The position numbers and the translations under genes were made by a program. A stretch of DNA of 64,000 nucleotides from Zeimonas sp046347945. Its GTDB lineage: Bacteria; Pseudomonadota; Gammaproteobacteria; Burkholderiales; Burkholderiaceae_E. Position 1 is the stretch's first letter; each line of letters starts with the position of its first letter. Below, one piece after another: positions 8,161 through 16,090 of the stretch. The notes under the pieces are model-generated. The model saw only the letters and a program-made list of their open reading frames with translations. It did no database searches and was not told the DNA's origin. Location: assembly GCA_046347945.1 (NCBI GenBank), contig JAXMFB010000017.1, positions 1 to 64,000 on the forward strand, written 5' to 3'.

Positions 8161-9144
8161 GTGAACGAGAAAATCGATAATGAGGCCCGGCCCCGCGCCG
8201 CGCCGCGGCCCGGGGGGCGCCCACCCCCGTCCGGCGAGCGTCCGCCGCTGCCGTCGGCCGTCGCGCTGCCGTCGTTGCGCCAGCTCTCGTACCTGGTCGC
8301 GGTCGCCGAGCGGCTGAACTTCACGCAGGCCGCGCAGGACTGCTTCGTCACGCAGTCGACGCTGTCGTCCGGCCTGAAGGAGCTCGAGCGCACGCTCGGC
8401 GCGTCGCTGGTCGAGCGCGACCGCCAGCACGTGCTCGTCACGCCGCTGGGCCGCGCCGTCGTCGAGCGCAGCCGCGAACTGCTCGGCTCGGCGCGCGACC
8501 TGGTCGGCATGGTGCGCGCCGCGGCCGCGCCGATGACGGGGCTGGTGAGGCTGGGCGCGATTCCCACCATCGCGCCGTTCATGCTGCCGCAACTGGTGCG
8601 CGAGGCGCGCGCCCAACACCCCGACCTGAAGCTCGCGCTGCGCGAAGACCAGACCGCCACGCTGCTCGAGCGGCTGCGCGCGGCCGAGCTCGACTTCGCG
8701 TTGATCGCGCTGCCGTACGACACCGCGGGCCTCCTGGTGCGCGAGTTGTTCGCCGAGGAGCTGTGGCTGATCACCCGCATGCCCGAGCGCGCCAGCCCAC
8801 CGCGCCGGCTGAAGATCAGTGGCCTCGACACCGAGCGCTTGCTGCTGCTCGAGGAGGGCCACTGCCTGCGCGAGCACACGCTCGAGGCTTGCGGGCTCGC
8901 CGAGCGCGCCAATCCGTCGGGCATCGAGGCGACCAGCCTGGTGACGCTGGTGCAGATGGTCGAGTCGGGGCTCGGCGACGCGCTGCTGCCGCAGATGGCG
9001 ATCGACTCGGGCTTCCTCGGCCGCGCATCGGTGCTGCCGCAGCGCTTTGCGCCGCCGGCGCCGAAGCGCACCATCGCGCTGGTCGCGCGCCCGACCACGA
9101 CTCGGATGCCCGAGTTCGAGTTCCTGGCCGGGCTCGCGTCCTGA
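8161..9144 (+). CDS. oxyR: OxyR-type LysR-family peroxide regulator
   Basis: The product is a LysR-type regulator with an N-terminal winged helix-turn-helix (RQLSYLVAVAERLNFTQAAQ ... SGLKELE) and a substrate-binding-like domain. Two cysteines, C235 in EEGHCLRE and C244 in LEACG, are spaced nine residues apart as in the redox pair C199/C208 of E. coli OxyR, which forms a disulfide on peroxide exposure. As read from GTG 8161 the protein has about 40 extra Pro/Arg-rich residues before the helix-turn-helix. A TTG at 8275 would give a start at the usual LysR position. It faces the rubrerythrin operon and probably controls it. Confidence 0.88.
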   Translation: MNEKIDNEARPRAAPRPGGRPPPSGERPPLPSAVALPSLRQLSYLVAVAERLNFTQAAQDCFVTQSTLSSGLKELERTLGASLVERDRQHVLVTPLGRAVVERSRELLGSARDLVGMVRAAAAPMTGLVRLGAIPTIAPFMLPQLVREARAQHPDLKLALREDQTATLLERLRAAELDFALIALPYDTAGLLVRELFAEELWLITRMPERASPPRRLKISGLDTERLLLLEEGHCLREHTLEACGLAERANPSGIEATSLVTLVQMVESGLGDALLPQMAIDSGFLGRASVLPQRFAPPAPKRTIALVARPTTTRMPEFEFLAGLAS

Positions 9145-9191
9145 GCCGGTCCCGCACTCCTGCCGGGCGCATCGCGTAAGATCGCTGCGTC

Positions 9192-10421
9192 ATGTCGCTC
9201 GAGTCGCCGATCCGCCCGCCGACCCGGTTGCGCACCGCGCTGCGCGACATGGGCACGGTCTATTCGGTCAACGGCCTGATCGGCTTCATCTTCGCGGCCA
9301 CCGGCCCGGTGGCCGTGATCCTCGCGGTCGGCACGCGCGGCGGGCTGTCCGAATCCGACCTCGCGTCGTGGATCTTCGGTTCGTTCTTCCTGAACGGCCT
9401 GATCACGCTGTTGTTCTGCTGGCTCTACCGGCAGCCGCTGGCGTTCTTCTGGACGATTCCGGGCACGGTGCTGGTGGGGCCCGCACTCGGCCACCTGAGC
9501 TATCCGCAGGTGATCGGCGCGTTCGTCGCGTCGGGCGTGGTCATGCTGCTGCTGGGCCTCAGCGGCTGGGTGCGGCGCGCGATGGCCGTGGTGCCGATGC
9601 CGATCGTGATGGGCATGGTCGCGGGCGTCTTCCTGCGCTTCGGGGTCGACCTCGTGCACTCGCTGCACGACGACGCGGCGATCGCCGCGCCGATGGTCGT
9701 CGCGTTCCTGCTGCTCAATGCCTGGCACGCGGCCGGTCGCCGGATGCCGCCGATGCTGGGCGCGCTGCTGGTCGGCGCGATCGCGGTCGCGCTGTCGGGG
9801 CGCTTCGCGCCCGAGCTGTCGGCGGCCACGGTGCTCGCGCGCCCGAACCTCTACGTGCCCGAGTGGTCGCTGCAGGCGATGGTGGAGCTGGTGGTGCCGC
9901 TGGTCATCACCGTGCTGGTGGTGCAGAACGGGCAGGGCGTCGCGGTGCTCAAGGCGGTGGGCCACGAGGCGCCGATCAACGCGGCGACGGTGGCCTGCGG
10001 CATCGGCTCGATCGTCACCGCCTTCGTCGGCACCGTGTCGACCTGCCTCACCGGGCCCACCAACGCGATCATCGCCGCCTCTGGCGAGCGCGAGCGGCAC
10101 TACACCGGGGGCCTCGTCGTCGGCGTGCTGGCGCTGGCCTTCGGGCTGCTGTCGCCGTTCTTCACGCGGCTGATGCTGGCCACGCCGCCCGCGTTCATCG
10201 CGACGCTCGCCGGCCTGGCGATGCTGCGCGTGCTGCAGACCGCGTTCGTCACCGCGTTCGGCGGCGGCCGCTTCACGCTGGGCGCGCTGGTGACCTTCGT
10301 GGTCACCGTCGCCGACATCGCGATCCTGAACGTCGGCGCGGCCTTCTGGGGGCTGGTCGCCGGCTGCCTCGTCTCCTGGCTGCTGGAAAGGCCGGATTTC
10401 GGGACGCTGGGCAAGGCCTAG
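9192..10421 (+). CDS. benE: BenE-family benzoate/H+ symporter-like permease
   Basis: The 409-residue integral membrane protein is rich in hydrophobic spans (about 12) and matches the BenE benzoate transporter family, related to the nucleobase transporters. Recognisable segments are FAATGPVAVILAVG near residue 34, PGTVLVGPALG near 89, PMLGALLVGAIAVAL near 188 and CLTGPTNAIIAASGE near 282, the last being a signature of the family. No benzoate dioxygenase genes are nearby; the three genes that follow, 75 bases downstream, encode a reductase-like protein, a CoA-transferase and a thiol dioxygenase, so the real substrate may be another carboxylic acid. Confidence 0.85.
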   Translation: MSLESPIRPPTRLRTALRDMGTVYSVNGLIGFIFAATGPVAVILAVGTRGGLSESDLASWIFGSFFLNGLITLLFCWLYRQPLAFFWTIPGTVLVGPALGHLSYPQVIGAFVASGVVMLLLGLSGWVRRAMAVVPMPIVMGMVAGVFLRFGVDLVHSLHDDAAIAAPMVVAFLLLNAWHAAGRRMPPMLGALLVGAIAVALSGRFAPELSAATVLARPNLYVPEWSLQAMVELVVPLVITVLVVQNGQGVAVLKAVGHEAPINAATVACGIGSIVTAFVGTVSTCLTGPTNAIIAASGERERHYTGGLVVGVLALAFGLLSPFFTRLMLATPPAFIATLAGLAMLRVLQTAFVTAFGGGRFTLGALVTFVVTVADIAILNVGAAFWGLVAGCLVSWLLERPDFGTLGKA

Positions 10422-10495
10422 CCGGGCCGGCCGGCGGCTGGCCGGCCTAAACTTCCTTCGTCACGCGACCGCAAGCGCCCCCTTACGGAGAACCG

Positions 10496-11555
10496 ATGCC
10501 CGTGCCCGAACGCGCCCGTCCCGCCGCCGGCGACGACCGGGAATTCGCCCCGCCCGACGACTGCCCGATCGACTACATCCGGCGCACGCGCGACTGGTAT
10601 CTCGCGCTCGGCTACGACAACCCGTACGTCTACGCGCATTACCTCGACGTGCCGTTCCAGCCGCTGCGCAAGCCACTGGCGCGCAGCCGCGTCACGATCG
10701 TGACCACCGCCGCGCCGTACCAGCCCGACAAGGGGCCGCAGGGCAACGGCGCCCCGTACAACGCGGCGGCGAAGTTCTACCGGGTCTATTCCGGCGACAC
10801 CGCCCGCGACCACGACCTGCGCATCGCACACGTCGGCATCGACCGCCGGCACGCCGACATGGACGACGCCGGAGCGTGGTTCCCGCTGCCGGCGCTGCGC
10901 GCGGCGGTGCGTGCCGGGCGCGTGGGCGAACTGGCGCCGCGCTTTCACGGCGCGCCCACCAACCGCAGCCAGCGCCACACGATCGACGTCGACGCGCCCG
11001 AGATCCTCGCGCGCTGCCAGGAGGACGGCGTCGACGCCGCGATCCTCGTGCCGAACTGCCCCGTGTGCCACCAGACGCTGTCGCTGGTCGCGCGGCACCT
11101 GGAGCGGAACGGCATCGCCACCGTCGTGATGGGCGCCGCGAAGGACATCGTCGAGCACTGCGGCGTGCCGCGCTTCCTGTTCAGCGACTTCCCGCTCGGC
11201 AACGCCGCCGGCCGGCCGCGCGACCCCGAGTCGCAGACGGTCACGCTCGAACTCGCATTGAAGCTGCTCGAATCGGCGCCGGGGCCGCGCACGACGATGC
11301 AGTCGCCGCTGCGCTGGAGCGCCGATGCGAGCTGGAAGCGCGACTATCGCAACCTCGAAGGACTGACCGCCGCCGACCTCGCGCGGCTGCGCGCCGAGAA
11401 CGACCGCGAGAAGGAGATCGCGCAGGCGCTGCGCGATGCGGCGCTCGGGGCGGCGCTCGAGGCGGCGCCGACCGTGGGCGCCGCTGCTGCCGGCGCAGCC
11501 CGCGCGGCGGCTGTGGCCCGAGGCCGCGGTGAAGACCCTGGAGACCGCACGATGA
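10496..11555 (+). CDS. GrdB/PrdB-like reductase subunit homologue (Cys form), probable frameshift at 3' end
   Basis: The protein resembles the glycine/sarcosine/betaine/D-proline reductase subunit B family. Landmarks are GNGAPYNAAAKFYRVYSGDTA near residue 82, RIAHVGIDRRHADMDD near 110, FHGAPTNRSQRHTIDVDAPEI near 150, and the redox motif C188-P-V-C191 where selenoprotein members have Sec. As the sequence stands, the frame runs on without a stop into the CoA-transferase gene. One base shift near 11400-11480 would instead give a C-terminus ending KTLETAR and a TGA at 11553-11555 that overlaps the next ATG. That overlap is the local norm, so an extra base in the data or a real mutation is likely. 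Its reaction in an aerobe is unknown. Confidence 0.7.
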
Positions 11556-12751
11556 ACGCCCGCGAGTCGCTGCCTCTGTCCGGCGTGCGCGTGGTCGAGT
11601 TCTGCCAGGTCGCCGCCGGCCCGTTCTGCGGGATGCTGCTGGCCGACTTCGGCGCCGAGGTGATCAAGGTCGAGCCGCGCGAGGGCGACGGGCTGCGCCA
11701 GTGGCCGCCGATCCGCAACGGCTTCTCCGAGAACTTCGCGTCGCTCAATCGCGGCAAGCGCTCGCTGGTGCTCGACCTGAAGGACCCCGCCGATCGCGAC
11801 GTGGCGCGCGCACTGGTGCTCGACGCCGATGTGCTGGTCGAGAACAACCGGCCGGGCGTGATGCAGCGGCTGGGCCTGGGCTGGGACTGGTTCGGCCCGC
11901 GCAAGCCGGGCCTCGTGTACTGCTCGATCTCGGCCTACGGCCAGAGCGGCCCGCGCGCCGCCGAGGGTGGCTTCGACCTCACCATCCAGGCGGCCGCCGG
12001 CGTGATGAGCGTGACCGGCGAACCCGAGGGTGCGCCGGTGAAGTGCGGCGTGCCGCTGGCCGACTTCACTGCGGGCCTGTACGGTGCGTTCTCGATCGCC
12101 GCGATGATCGCGCGCGTGCGCGCCGGGGGCCCCGGCGGCCAGCTCGACGTGCCGATGTTCGCGACCACGCTCGCCATCGCCGCGCTGCAGACGAGCGAAT
12201 ACTTTGGTACTGGCCGCAATCCGCGCAAGCTGGGTTCCGCGCACCCGCGCAACGCGCCCTACCAGGCCTACCGCGCGCGCGACGGCTGGTTCGCGATCGC
12301 CGCCGGCAACGACCGCCTGTGGCGCGCGGTCTGCGAAGTAGTCGCGATGCCCGAGCTGCTCGCCGACGAGCGTTTCGCGTCGACGACGCTGCGCGCCGCG
12401 CACCAGGCCGAGTTGAAGGACCTGCTCGAAGCGCGCTTCGCCGATGCCGACGCCGCCGACTGGCTGGCACGCTTCGCGAAAGCCGGCGTGCCGGGCGCGC
12501 CGATCAACGGCTACGCCGAGGCGCTGGCCGATCCGCAGGTGCTGCACCTGGGCCTCGTGCAGCCGATGACGATGCCGGGCGGCACCGACACGCGCACCGT
12601 CGTCTGCCCGGTGCGCATCGACGGCGCCGCGGTGCCGGTGGACACGCGCGCGCCCGCGCTCGGCGAGCACGATCGCGAGCTGCGCGAGCGCGCGCGGCAG
12701 GTCGCGGGCGCCCCAGGCGGACAGGCCCGCATCGAGGAGGACGACCGATGA
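11552..12751 (+). CDS. CaiB/BaiF-type (family III) CoA-transferase
   Basis: The 399-residue product moves CoA between carboxylic acids by a covalent Asp-anhydride mechanism. The N-terminal LSGVRVVEFCQVAAGPFCGMLLADFGAEVIKVEP and the following FASLNRGKRSLVLDLK are the classic family motifs; the catalytic Asp is probably in FDLTIQAAAGVMSVTG near residue 140-155. Length is normal for an independent enzyme, which supports the start at ATG 11552 (GGAG ten bases upstream) rather than a fusion to the upstream reductase-like protein. It ends in an ATGA overlap with the thiol dioxygenase gene. A role in activating the sulfinate made by that dioxygenase is inferred from position. Confidence 0.88.
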   Translation: MNARESLPLSGVRVVEFCQVAAGPFCGMLLADFGAEVIKVEPREGDGLRQWPPIRNGFSENFASLNRGKRSLVLDLKDPADRDVARALVLDADVLVENNRPGVMQRLGLGWDWFGPRKPGLVYCSISAYGQSGPRAAEGGFDLTIQAAAGVMSVTGEPEGAPVKCGVPLADFTAGLYGAFSIAAMIARVRAGGPGGQLDVPMFATTLAIAALQTSEYFGTGRNPRKLGSAHPRNAPYQAYRARDGWFAIAAGNDRLWRAVCEVVAMPELLADERFASTTLRAAHQAELKDLLEARFADADAADWLARFAKAGVPGAPINGYAEALADPQVLHLGLVQPMTMPGGTDTRTVVCPVRIDGAAVPVDTRAPALGEHDRELRERARQVAGAPGGQARIEEDDR

Positions 12752-13374
12752 GTGCACCGCAGGACCCGATCGCGCCGCTGCGCGACTTCGTCGTCGCGAT
12801 GACGCGGCTGGTCGAAGCCAGTGCCGACGAAGCGACGCTGATCGTCGAAGGACGGCGCCTGCTCGCGCAACTGATCGCGCGCGACGACTGGCTGCCCGAG
12901 CCGTTCACCCGGCCCGATCCGCAGTTCTACCGGCAGTTCCTGCTGCACGCCGACCCGCTCGAACGCTTCTCGGTGGTGAGCTTCGTCTGGGGGCCGGGCC
13001 AGCACACGCCGATCCACGACCACACGGTCTGGGGACTGATCGGCATGCTGCGCGGCGCCGAGCGCTGCCAGCGCTACCGACGCGCCGACGACGGCCGCCT
13101 CGTGCCGCACGGCGGCGAGGAGATCCTGCACCCCGGCGAAGTCGACGCGGTGTCGCCGACGATCGGCGACGTGCACGTCGTGGCCAACGCGCTGGCCGAC
13201 CAGTCGTCGATCAGCATCCACGTCTATGGCGGGAATATCGGGGCGGTGCGCCGGCACGTGTTCGATGCGCAGACCGGGGAGGTGAAGGACTTCGTGTCCG
13301 GCTATTCGTCGGAGGTGGTGCCGAATTTGTGGGATCGGTCGGCGGTGGTGGGGGAGGGGACCGGGGGCGGTTAA
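12748..13374 (+). CDS. Gln-type thiol dioxygenase, likely 3-mercaptopropionate dioxygenase
   Basis: The 208-residue cupin uses one non-haem iron and O2 to turn a thiol into a sulfinic acid. Iron ligands are H90 and H92 in TPIHDHTVWG and a third His at 143 in GDVHVVAN. The Ser-His-Tyr relay typical of the family is S156-H158-Y160. Cysteine dioxygenases of the Arg type have Arg at the substrate carboxylate position; here that place is Gln63 (YRQFLL), which marks the 3-mercaptopropionate dioxygenase group. The gene overlaps the CoA-transferase stop by ATGA. Substrate assignment rests on this residue and is not proven; cysteine or mercaptosuccinate remain possible. Confidence 0.85.
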   Translation: MSAPQDPIAPLRDFVVAMTRLVEASADEATLIVEGRRLLAQLIARDDWLPEPFTRPDPQFYRQFLLHADPLERFSVVSFVWGPGQHTPIHDHTVWGLIGMLRGAERCQRYRRADDGRLVPHGGEEILHPGEVDAVSPTIGDVHVVANALADQSSISIHVYGGNIGAVRRHVFDAQTGEVKDFVSGYSSEVVPNLWDRSAVVGEGTGGG

Positions 13375-13834
13375 CGGGGCGCATGGCGCCCATATATCCA
13401 CACAGCATCCGGTCTTCGCGCATTGTCCGGCGGCACTACTGGCCACATGCGGAAGAACTATGCAAAATGGACTAAATCCGGGCTGGCTTGCGACATTTGC
13501 CGGCCGTTTATTTGTCGCTTCGAAAGTCGAAGGTGCCCGGCGGCTACGATCGGCGCGCGTCGCACAGCGGTGGGTGTCCGGGTTATCCGGTGGGGCCCTG
13601 GATTATTACGGCCTGCGAACGAAGGGCGCGGGGTCGAAGGGCACCAGTAGCGCGACAGAGCCGAAGTTGCCCCGGCGTTACGTCCGATGCGGAGGCGTGG
13701 TGGTGGAGGAGAGTCCTGCCGCGACAAGCGCATCCCGGCGTGGGTGTGGAGGGGCTACGCCGGTAGGTCCGGATATATCCGGCTGCGCGCCAAGAGCCAA
13801 AGCACGTTAGGCACCACCAACCGTTGAGGTCTTT
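13375..13834. other. Gene-free stretch at the left border of the cassette cluster
   Basis: No convincing gene is seen in these 460 bases; the open frames have no family features. A short hairpin (GGGCGC / GCGCCC, 13377-13391) follows the thiol dioxygenase. A perfect palindrome, TCCGGATATATCCGG, lies at about 13768-13782. GTTAGGC at 13806-13812 fits the integron core-site consensus GTTRRRY and comes just before the first cassette gene, but no matching left half (RYYYAAC) is visible. It may be a remnant of an attI or attC site. Confidence 0.5.
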
Positions 13835-14281
13835 GTGAAGGACGACCGATTGCGGAGCCCTGTTAGGCCGGAATACGTAGAGGCCATCGGCAGGGCCGCC
13901 TACACGTTCGCCGCGTGCGAATGGCAGGTTGCTTGGAGTTGCGAGCGGCTCCGCCCAGGATCACTTCGCAGGATCTCCGGTGAAGAACTGACCGCGGGAA
14001 AGATTGCGAAGATGTTCATCGACCTGTGTCGCAATATGCCGAGGTCGAATGAGAGGGATGAGCTGCAAGCGATCGCGCAGCGGTTCGCAGCGTTGGTCAT
14101 CGTCCGGAACGGCATTCTGCACGGTAAGCCGTGCACCGCACCCGGCGGCGAGCAGCGCCTCAGTTCCGACAAGATTCTCGAAATTCCCGACCTTGAGGCG
14201 GCGGCAGACGATTTCGTAGAGTGTGGAGGGAAGCTCAACGAGATCTACTATCGCTTCCTACTTACCTACGTCGCGGCGTGA
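13835..14281 (+). CDS. Hypothetical cassette protein with HEPN-like motif
   Basis: The 148-residue product is not a protein I recognise. It is largely helical and contains RNGILHGKP near residue 90, which resembles the R-x4-6-H core of HEPN ribonucleases and related stress proteins. The start is GTG 13835, 22 bases after an integron-like core site (GTTAGGC), and the stop is followed 15 bases later by an attC-like hairpin. Base composition is lower in GC than the neighbouring chromosome. These facts make it the first gene of the cassette cluster. A role as an RNase or in defence is only a guess from the short motif. Confidence 0.6.
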   Translation: MKDDRLRSPVRPEYVEAIGRAAYTFAACEWQVAWSCERLRPGSLRRISGEELTAGKIAKMFIDLCRNMPRSNERDELQAIAQRFAALVIVRNGILHGKPCTAPGGEQRLSSDKILEIPDLEAAADDFVECGGKLNEIYYRFLLTYVAA

Positions 14282-14296
14282 GGCTCATGCAATGGT

Positions 14297-14393
14297 GCCT
14301 GACAGGTCGCTGCAACGGACAGTTGACCCGGCCACCCGCGCGCTGCCGCACGCGGCCGTCCGCGTCAACGGTCGCTGAGCTTTGACGTTAGCC
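14297..14393 (+). other. attC-like recombination site 1
   Basis: The 97-base stretch starts with GCCTGAC and ends with GTTAGCC, near matches to the integron core sites RYYYAAC and GTTRRRY. Its two halves form an imperfect inverted repeat: GTCGCTGCAACGGAC on the left against the reverse complement of GTCAACGGTCGCTGAGC on the right. It sits between two same-strand genes, as expected for a cassette boundary. Confidence 0.6.
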
Positions 14394-14407
14394 CGCTTCA
14401 AGTTGCC

Positions 14408-14746
14408 ATGGATCCACGGTCGAGCAATGGCGCTGCCCGGGTCGATCCGTGGCCCAGCCACTGGTCGGTCACGCTCGGACTTGTGGCTGGCCTTGGGCTC
14501 GGCTTTCTTGTGCAGAGCGAGTTGCACGCGAGCGCGCACACATATGCCAAGGCAGTTGGCATCCCGAAGTTTCTCGTCCAGTTCGCTCTCGTGTTCGGCC
14601 CGTTGCTCTTGGCCGTGCCATTCGCCAAGCTCCTGCGCGTCAATGTTGTAGCTCTGCAAGCCTTTGCGGCGCTTGCTATCGGCTTCCTCATTGCCGGCTA
14701 CTTCGGCCTTGCTCTAGAGTTCGTAGCGTGGTTCATCGGCTGGTAG
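14408..14746 (+). CDS. Small integral membrane protein of a gene cassette
   Basis: The 112-residue protein has about three hydrophobic spans: SVTLGLVAGLGLGFLVQS near residues 18-36, a span around FLVQFALVFGPLLLAVPF near 56-72 and QAFAALAIGFLIAGYFGLALEFVAWFIGW at the C-terminus. I do not recognise a family. It begins 15 bases after one attC-like site and ends 10 bases before another, so it fills a compact cassette of its own. Composition is less GC-rich than the chromosome. Many integron cassettes encode small membrane proteins of unknown use. Confidence 0.6.
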   Translation: MDPRSSNGAARVDPWPSHWSVTLGLVAGLGLGFLVQSELHASAHTYAKAVGIPKFLVQFALVFGPLLLAVPFAKLLRVNVVALQAFAALAIGFLIAGYFGLALEFVAWFIGW

Positions 14747-14756
14747 GTCCGCAGCG

Positions 14757-14833
14757 GGCTAACCCTTCGCTGCACCGGAGTGCTACGGCTGGCGCAGCCA
14801 GCCGTAGCACTCCGGTGAGCTCAAACGTTGGGC
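14757..14833 (+). other. attC site 2 with 20-bp perfect stem
   Basis: GGCTAAC at 14757-14763 and GTTGGGC at 14827-14833 bound the site; the right core fits GTTRRRY exactly. The arms at 14773-14792 and 14798-14817 are perfectly complementary over 20 bases with a 5-base loop. This folded bottom-strand structure is what integron integrases recognise. It is the clearest attC in the cluster. Confidence 0.85.
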
Positions 14834-14866
14834 GTCCTCGATCAGCTTAGGCAGCCGCACCTACAT

Positions 14867-15616
14867 ATGTCTCTGAAGGACATCGTCGCAGACGAGCTTA
14901 AACGCACTCCGGTGGCCGCAATATCCGGGGCCGCCAGCGTGGTCGTGGCGACCGTCACCCTCGTGATAGGTTGGATGCAAAACAAGGCAACCACTCCCGC
15001 GTCACCGACTGGCGCCGCACCGGCCGGATCGTTGTCGGGAGAGCTTTTCACCGGCAACGTGTTCCTGCTGATCGCGTATTTTCTCGCAGTCACAACGGCG
15101 GCGTCTCTCCTACTGCGCATGATCGCGCGAAAGCACGACATCACTGCTCTGTTCATATCAGTACCGCTGATCGCGCTGTCAAACTTTTCCGTGTTACTGT
15201 TGATGTACCTCGCGCCGCCGCGCCCCATCAGCGCACAGCTGTTCGCATCTGCGCATGACCTAGTGTTCTATGCATCTGCAGCAATCGTGATTGTCTTCTG
15301 CGGACGCGCTGTCCTGGCCGATCTCATATCCACGGCGACCACAAAGAGCACGGCTGCGGACACCGAATCGTCCAGCAAAGGGAACGAAGCAGTTGGCTTT
15401 CTTCTGATTGCTTTAGCTCTTCTGGCGTTTTGGAGTTGGCTTGTATTCGCCGGTCAAAAGCGATTAACCCAAACACTGCTGCCCGAAGTCACGCACTTCG
15501 TCGATACAAAGGCGGAGAGCAAGGGCGACGGCTCTAAATCACTGGATGCAGTGACGCCGGCATCGAACGGGTCGCCGAACGCGGCACCGCCACAACCATC
15601 AAGCGGCGCCAAGTAA
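14867..15616 (+). CDS. Hypothetical membrane protein of a gene cassette
   Basis: The 249-residue protein has about five transmembrane spans: residues 15-35 (ISGAASVVVATVTLVIGW), 62-82, 95-115, 130-152 and 183-203, separated by short hydrophilic loops, with a Ser/Pro-rich C-terminal tail. I do not recognise a family. ATG 14867 gives the start MSLKDIVADELKRTP; the frame extends back to a TTG inside the attC core, which is unlikely to be used. It lies between two attC sites and fills one cassette. Codon use is looser and less GC-biased than in the flanking chromosomal genes, a sign of separate origin. Confidence 0.6.
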   Translation: MSLKDIVADELKRTPVAAISGAASVVVATVTLVIGWMQNKATTPASPTGAAPAGSLSGELFTGNVFLLIAYFLAVTTAASLLLRMIARKHDITALFISVPLIALSNFSVLLLMYLAPPRPISAQLFASAHDLVFYASAAIVIVFCGRAVLADLISTATTKSTAADTESSSKGNEAVGFLLIALALLAFWSWLVFAGQKRLTQTLLPEVTHFVDTKAESKGDGSKSLDAVTPASNGSPNAAPPQPSSGAK

Positions 15617-15629
15617 GCCTACGTATGCC

Positions 15630-15692
15630 GCCCAACAATCCGTTGCAGCGGACGCGCCGCAAGCGGCGCGCCGCTGAACGTAGGCGTTAGGC
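15630..15692 (+). other. attC site 3
   Basis: GCCCAAC at 15630-15636 matches RYYYAAC and GTTAGGC at 15686-15692 matches GTTRRRY. Between them, CGCGCCGC / GCGGCGCG flank a two-base AA centre and extend outward with AGCGG / CCGCT, a strong hairpin. Length (63 bases) is typical of short attC sites. It separates the membrane-protein cassette from the TfoX-like cassette. Confidence 0.85.
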
Positions 15693-15715
15693 TGCACAAC
15701 CAACCGCCCTGCGCT

Positions 15716-16090
15716 ATGGCGTCCGATCTAGAGACAGTGACCTTCATTGCGGACCAAAGTGGCCTTGGATCTCGGCTCACCTACAAGCGAATGTTCGGAG
15801 AGTACGCGCTCTACCTGAACGCGAAGGTGGTTGCCTTCGTATGCGACAACAAGCTCTACCTGAAGCCGACGGACGCTGGTCGCACCCTATTGGGGGCGCC
15901 CACCGAGGCGCCGGCCTATCCGGGATCGAAGAACTACTTCTTGCTGGAGGAGGAACTCGAAGATCGTGAGCTTCTTCGCAAGGCGTTCGAGGTCACGGAA
16001 TCCGTTCTCCCGCTGCCAAAGCCGAAGTCACCTGCCCGCAAGAAGGCTGTCAAGCGCGGCCAGCAGGTCAAGCCGAAAGGTGCGGCCTAA
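15716..16090 (+). CDS. TfoX/Sxy N-terminal domain family protein in a cassette
   Basis: The 124-residue product matches the TfoX N-terminal domain family: RMFGEYALYLNAKVVAFVCDNKLYLKPT at about residues 25-52, then PAYPGSKNYFLLEEELEDRELLRKAF near 72-97. The full competence regulator Sxy/TfoX has a second domain that is absent here. The C-terminus is a Lys/Pro-rich basic tail. Its stop codon TAA lies inside the core site GCCTAAC of the following attC, a common arrangement in integron cassettes. Function of stand-alone TfoX_N proteins is not established. Confidence 0.85.
   Translation: MASDLETVTFIADQSGLGSRLTYKRMFGEYALYLNAKVVAFVCDNKLYLKPTDAGRTLLGAPTEAPAYPGSKNYFLLEEELEDRELLRKAFEVTESVLPLPKPKSPARKKAVKRGQQVKPKGAA

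Noticed and set aside
13423..13810. Open frames of 75-116 codons in the gap after the thiol dioxygenase
   Set aside because: They overlap each other in several frames, lack ribosome sites and family motifs, and none resembles an integrase.
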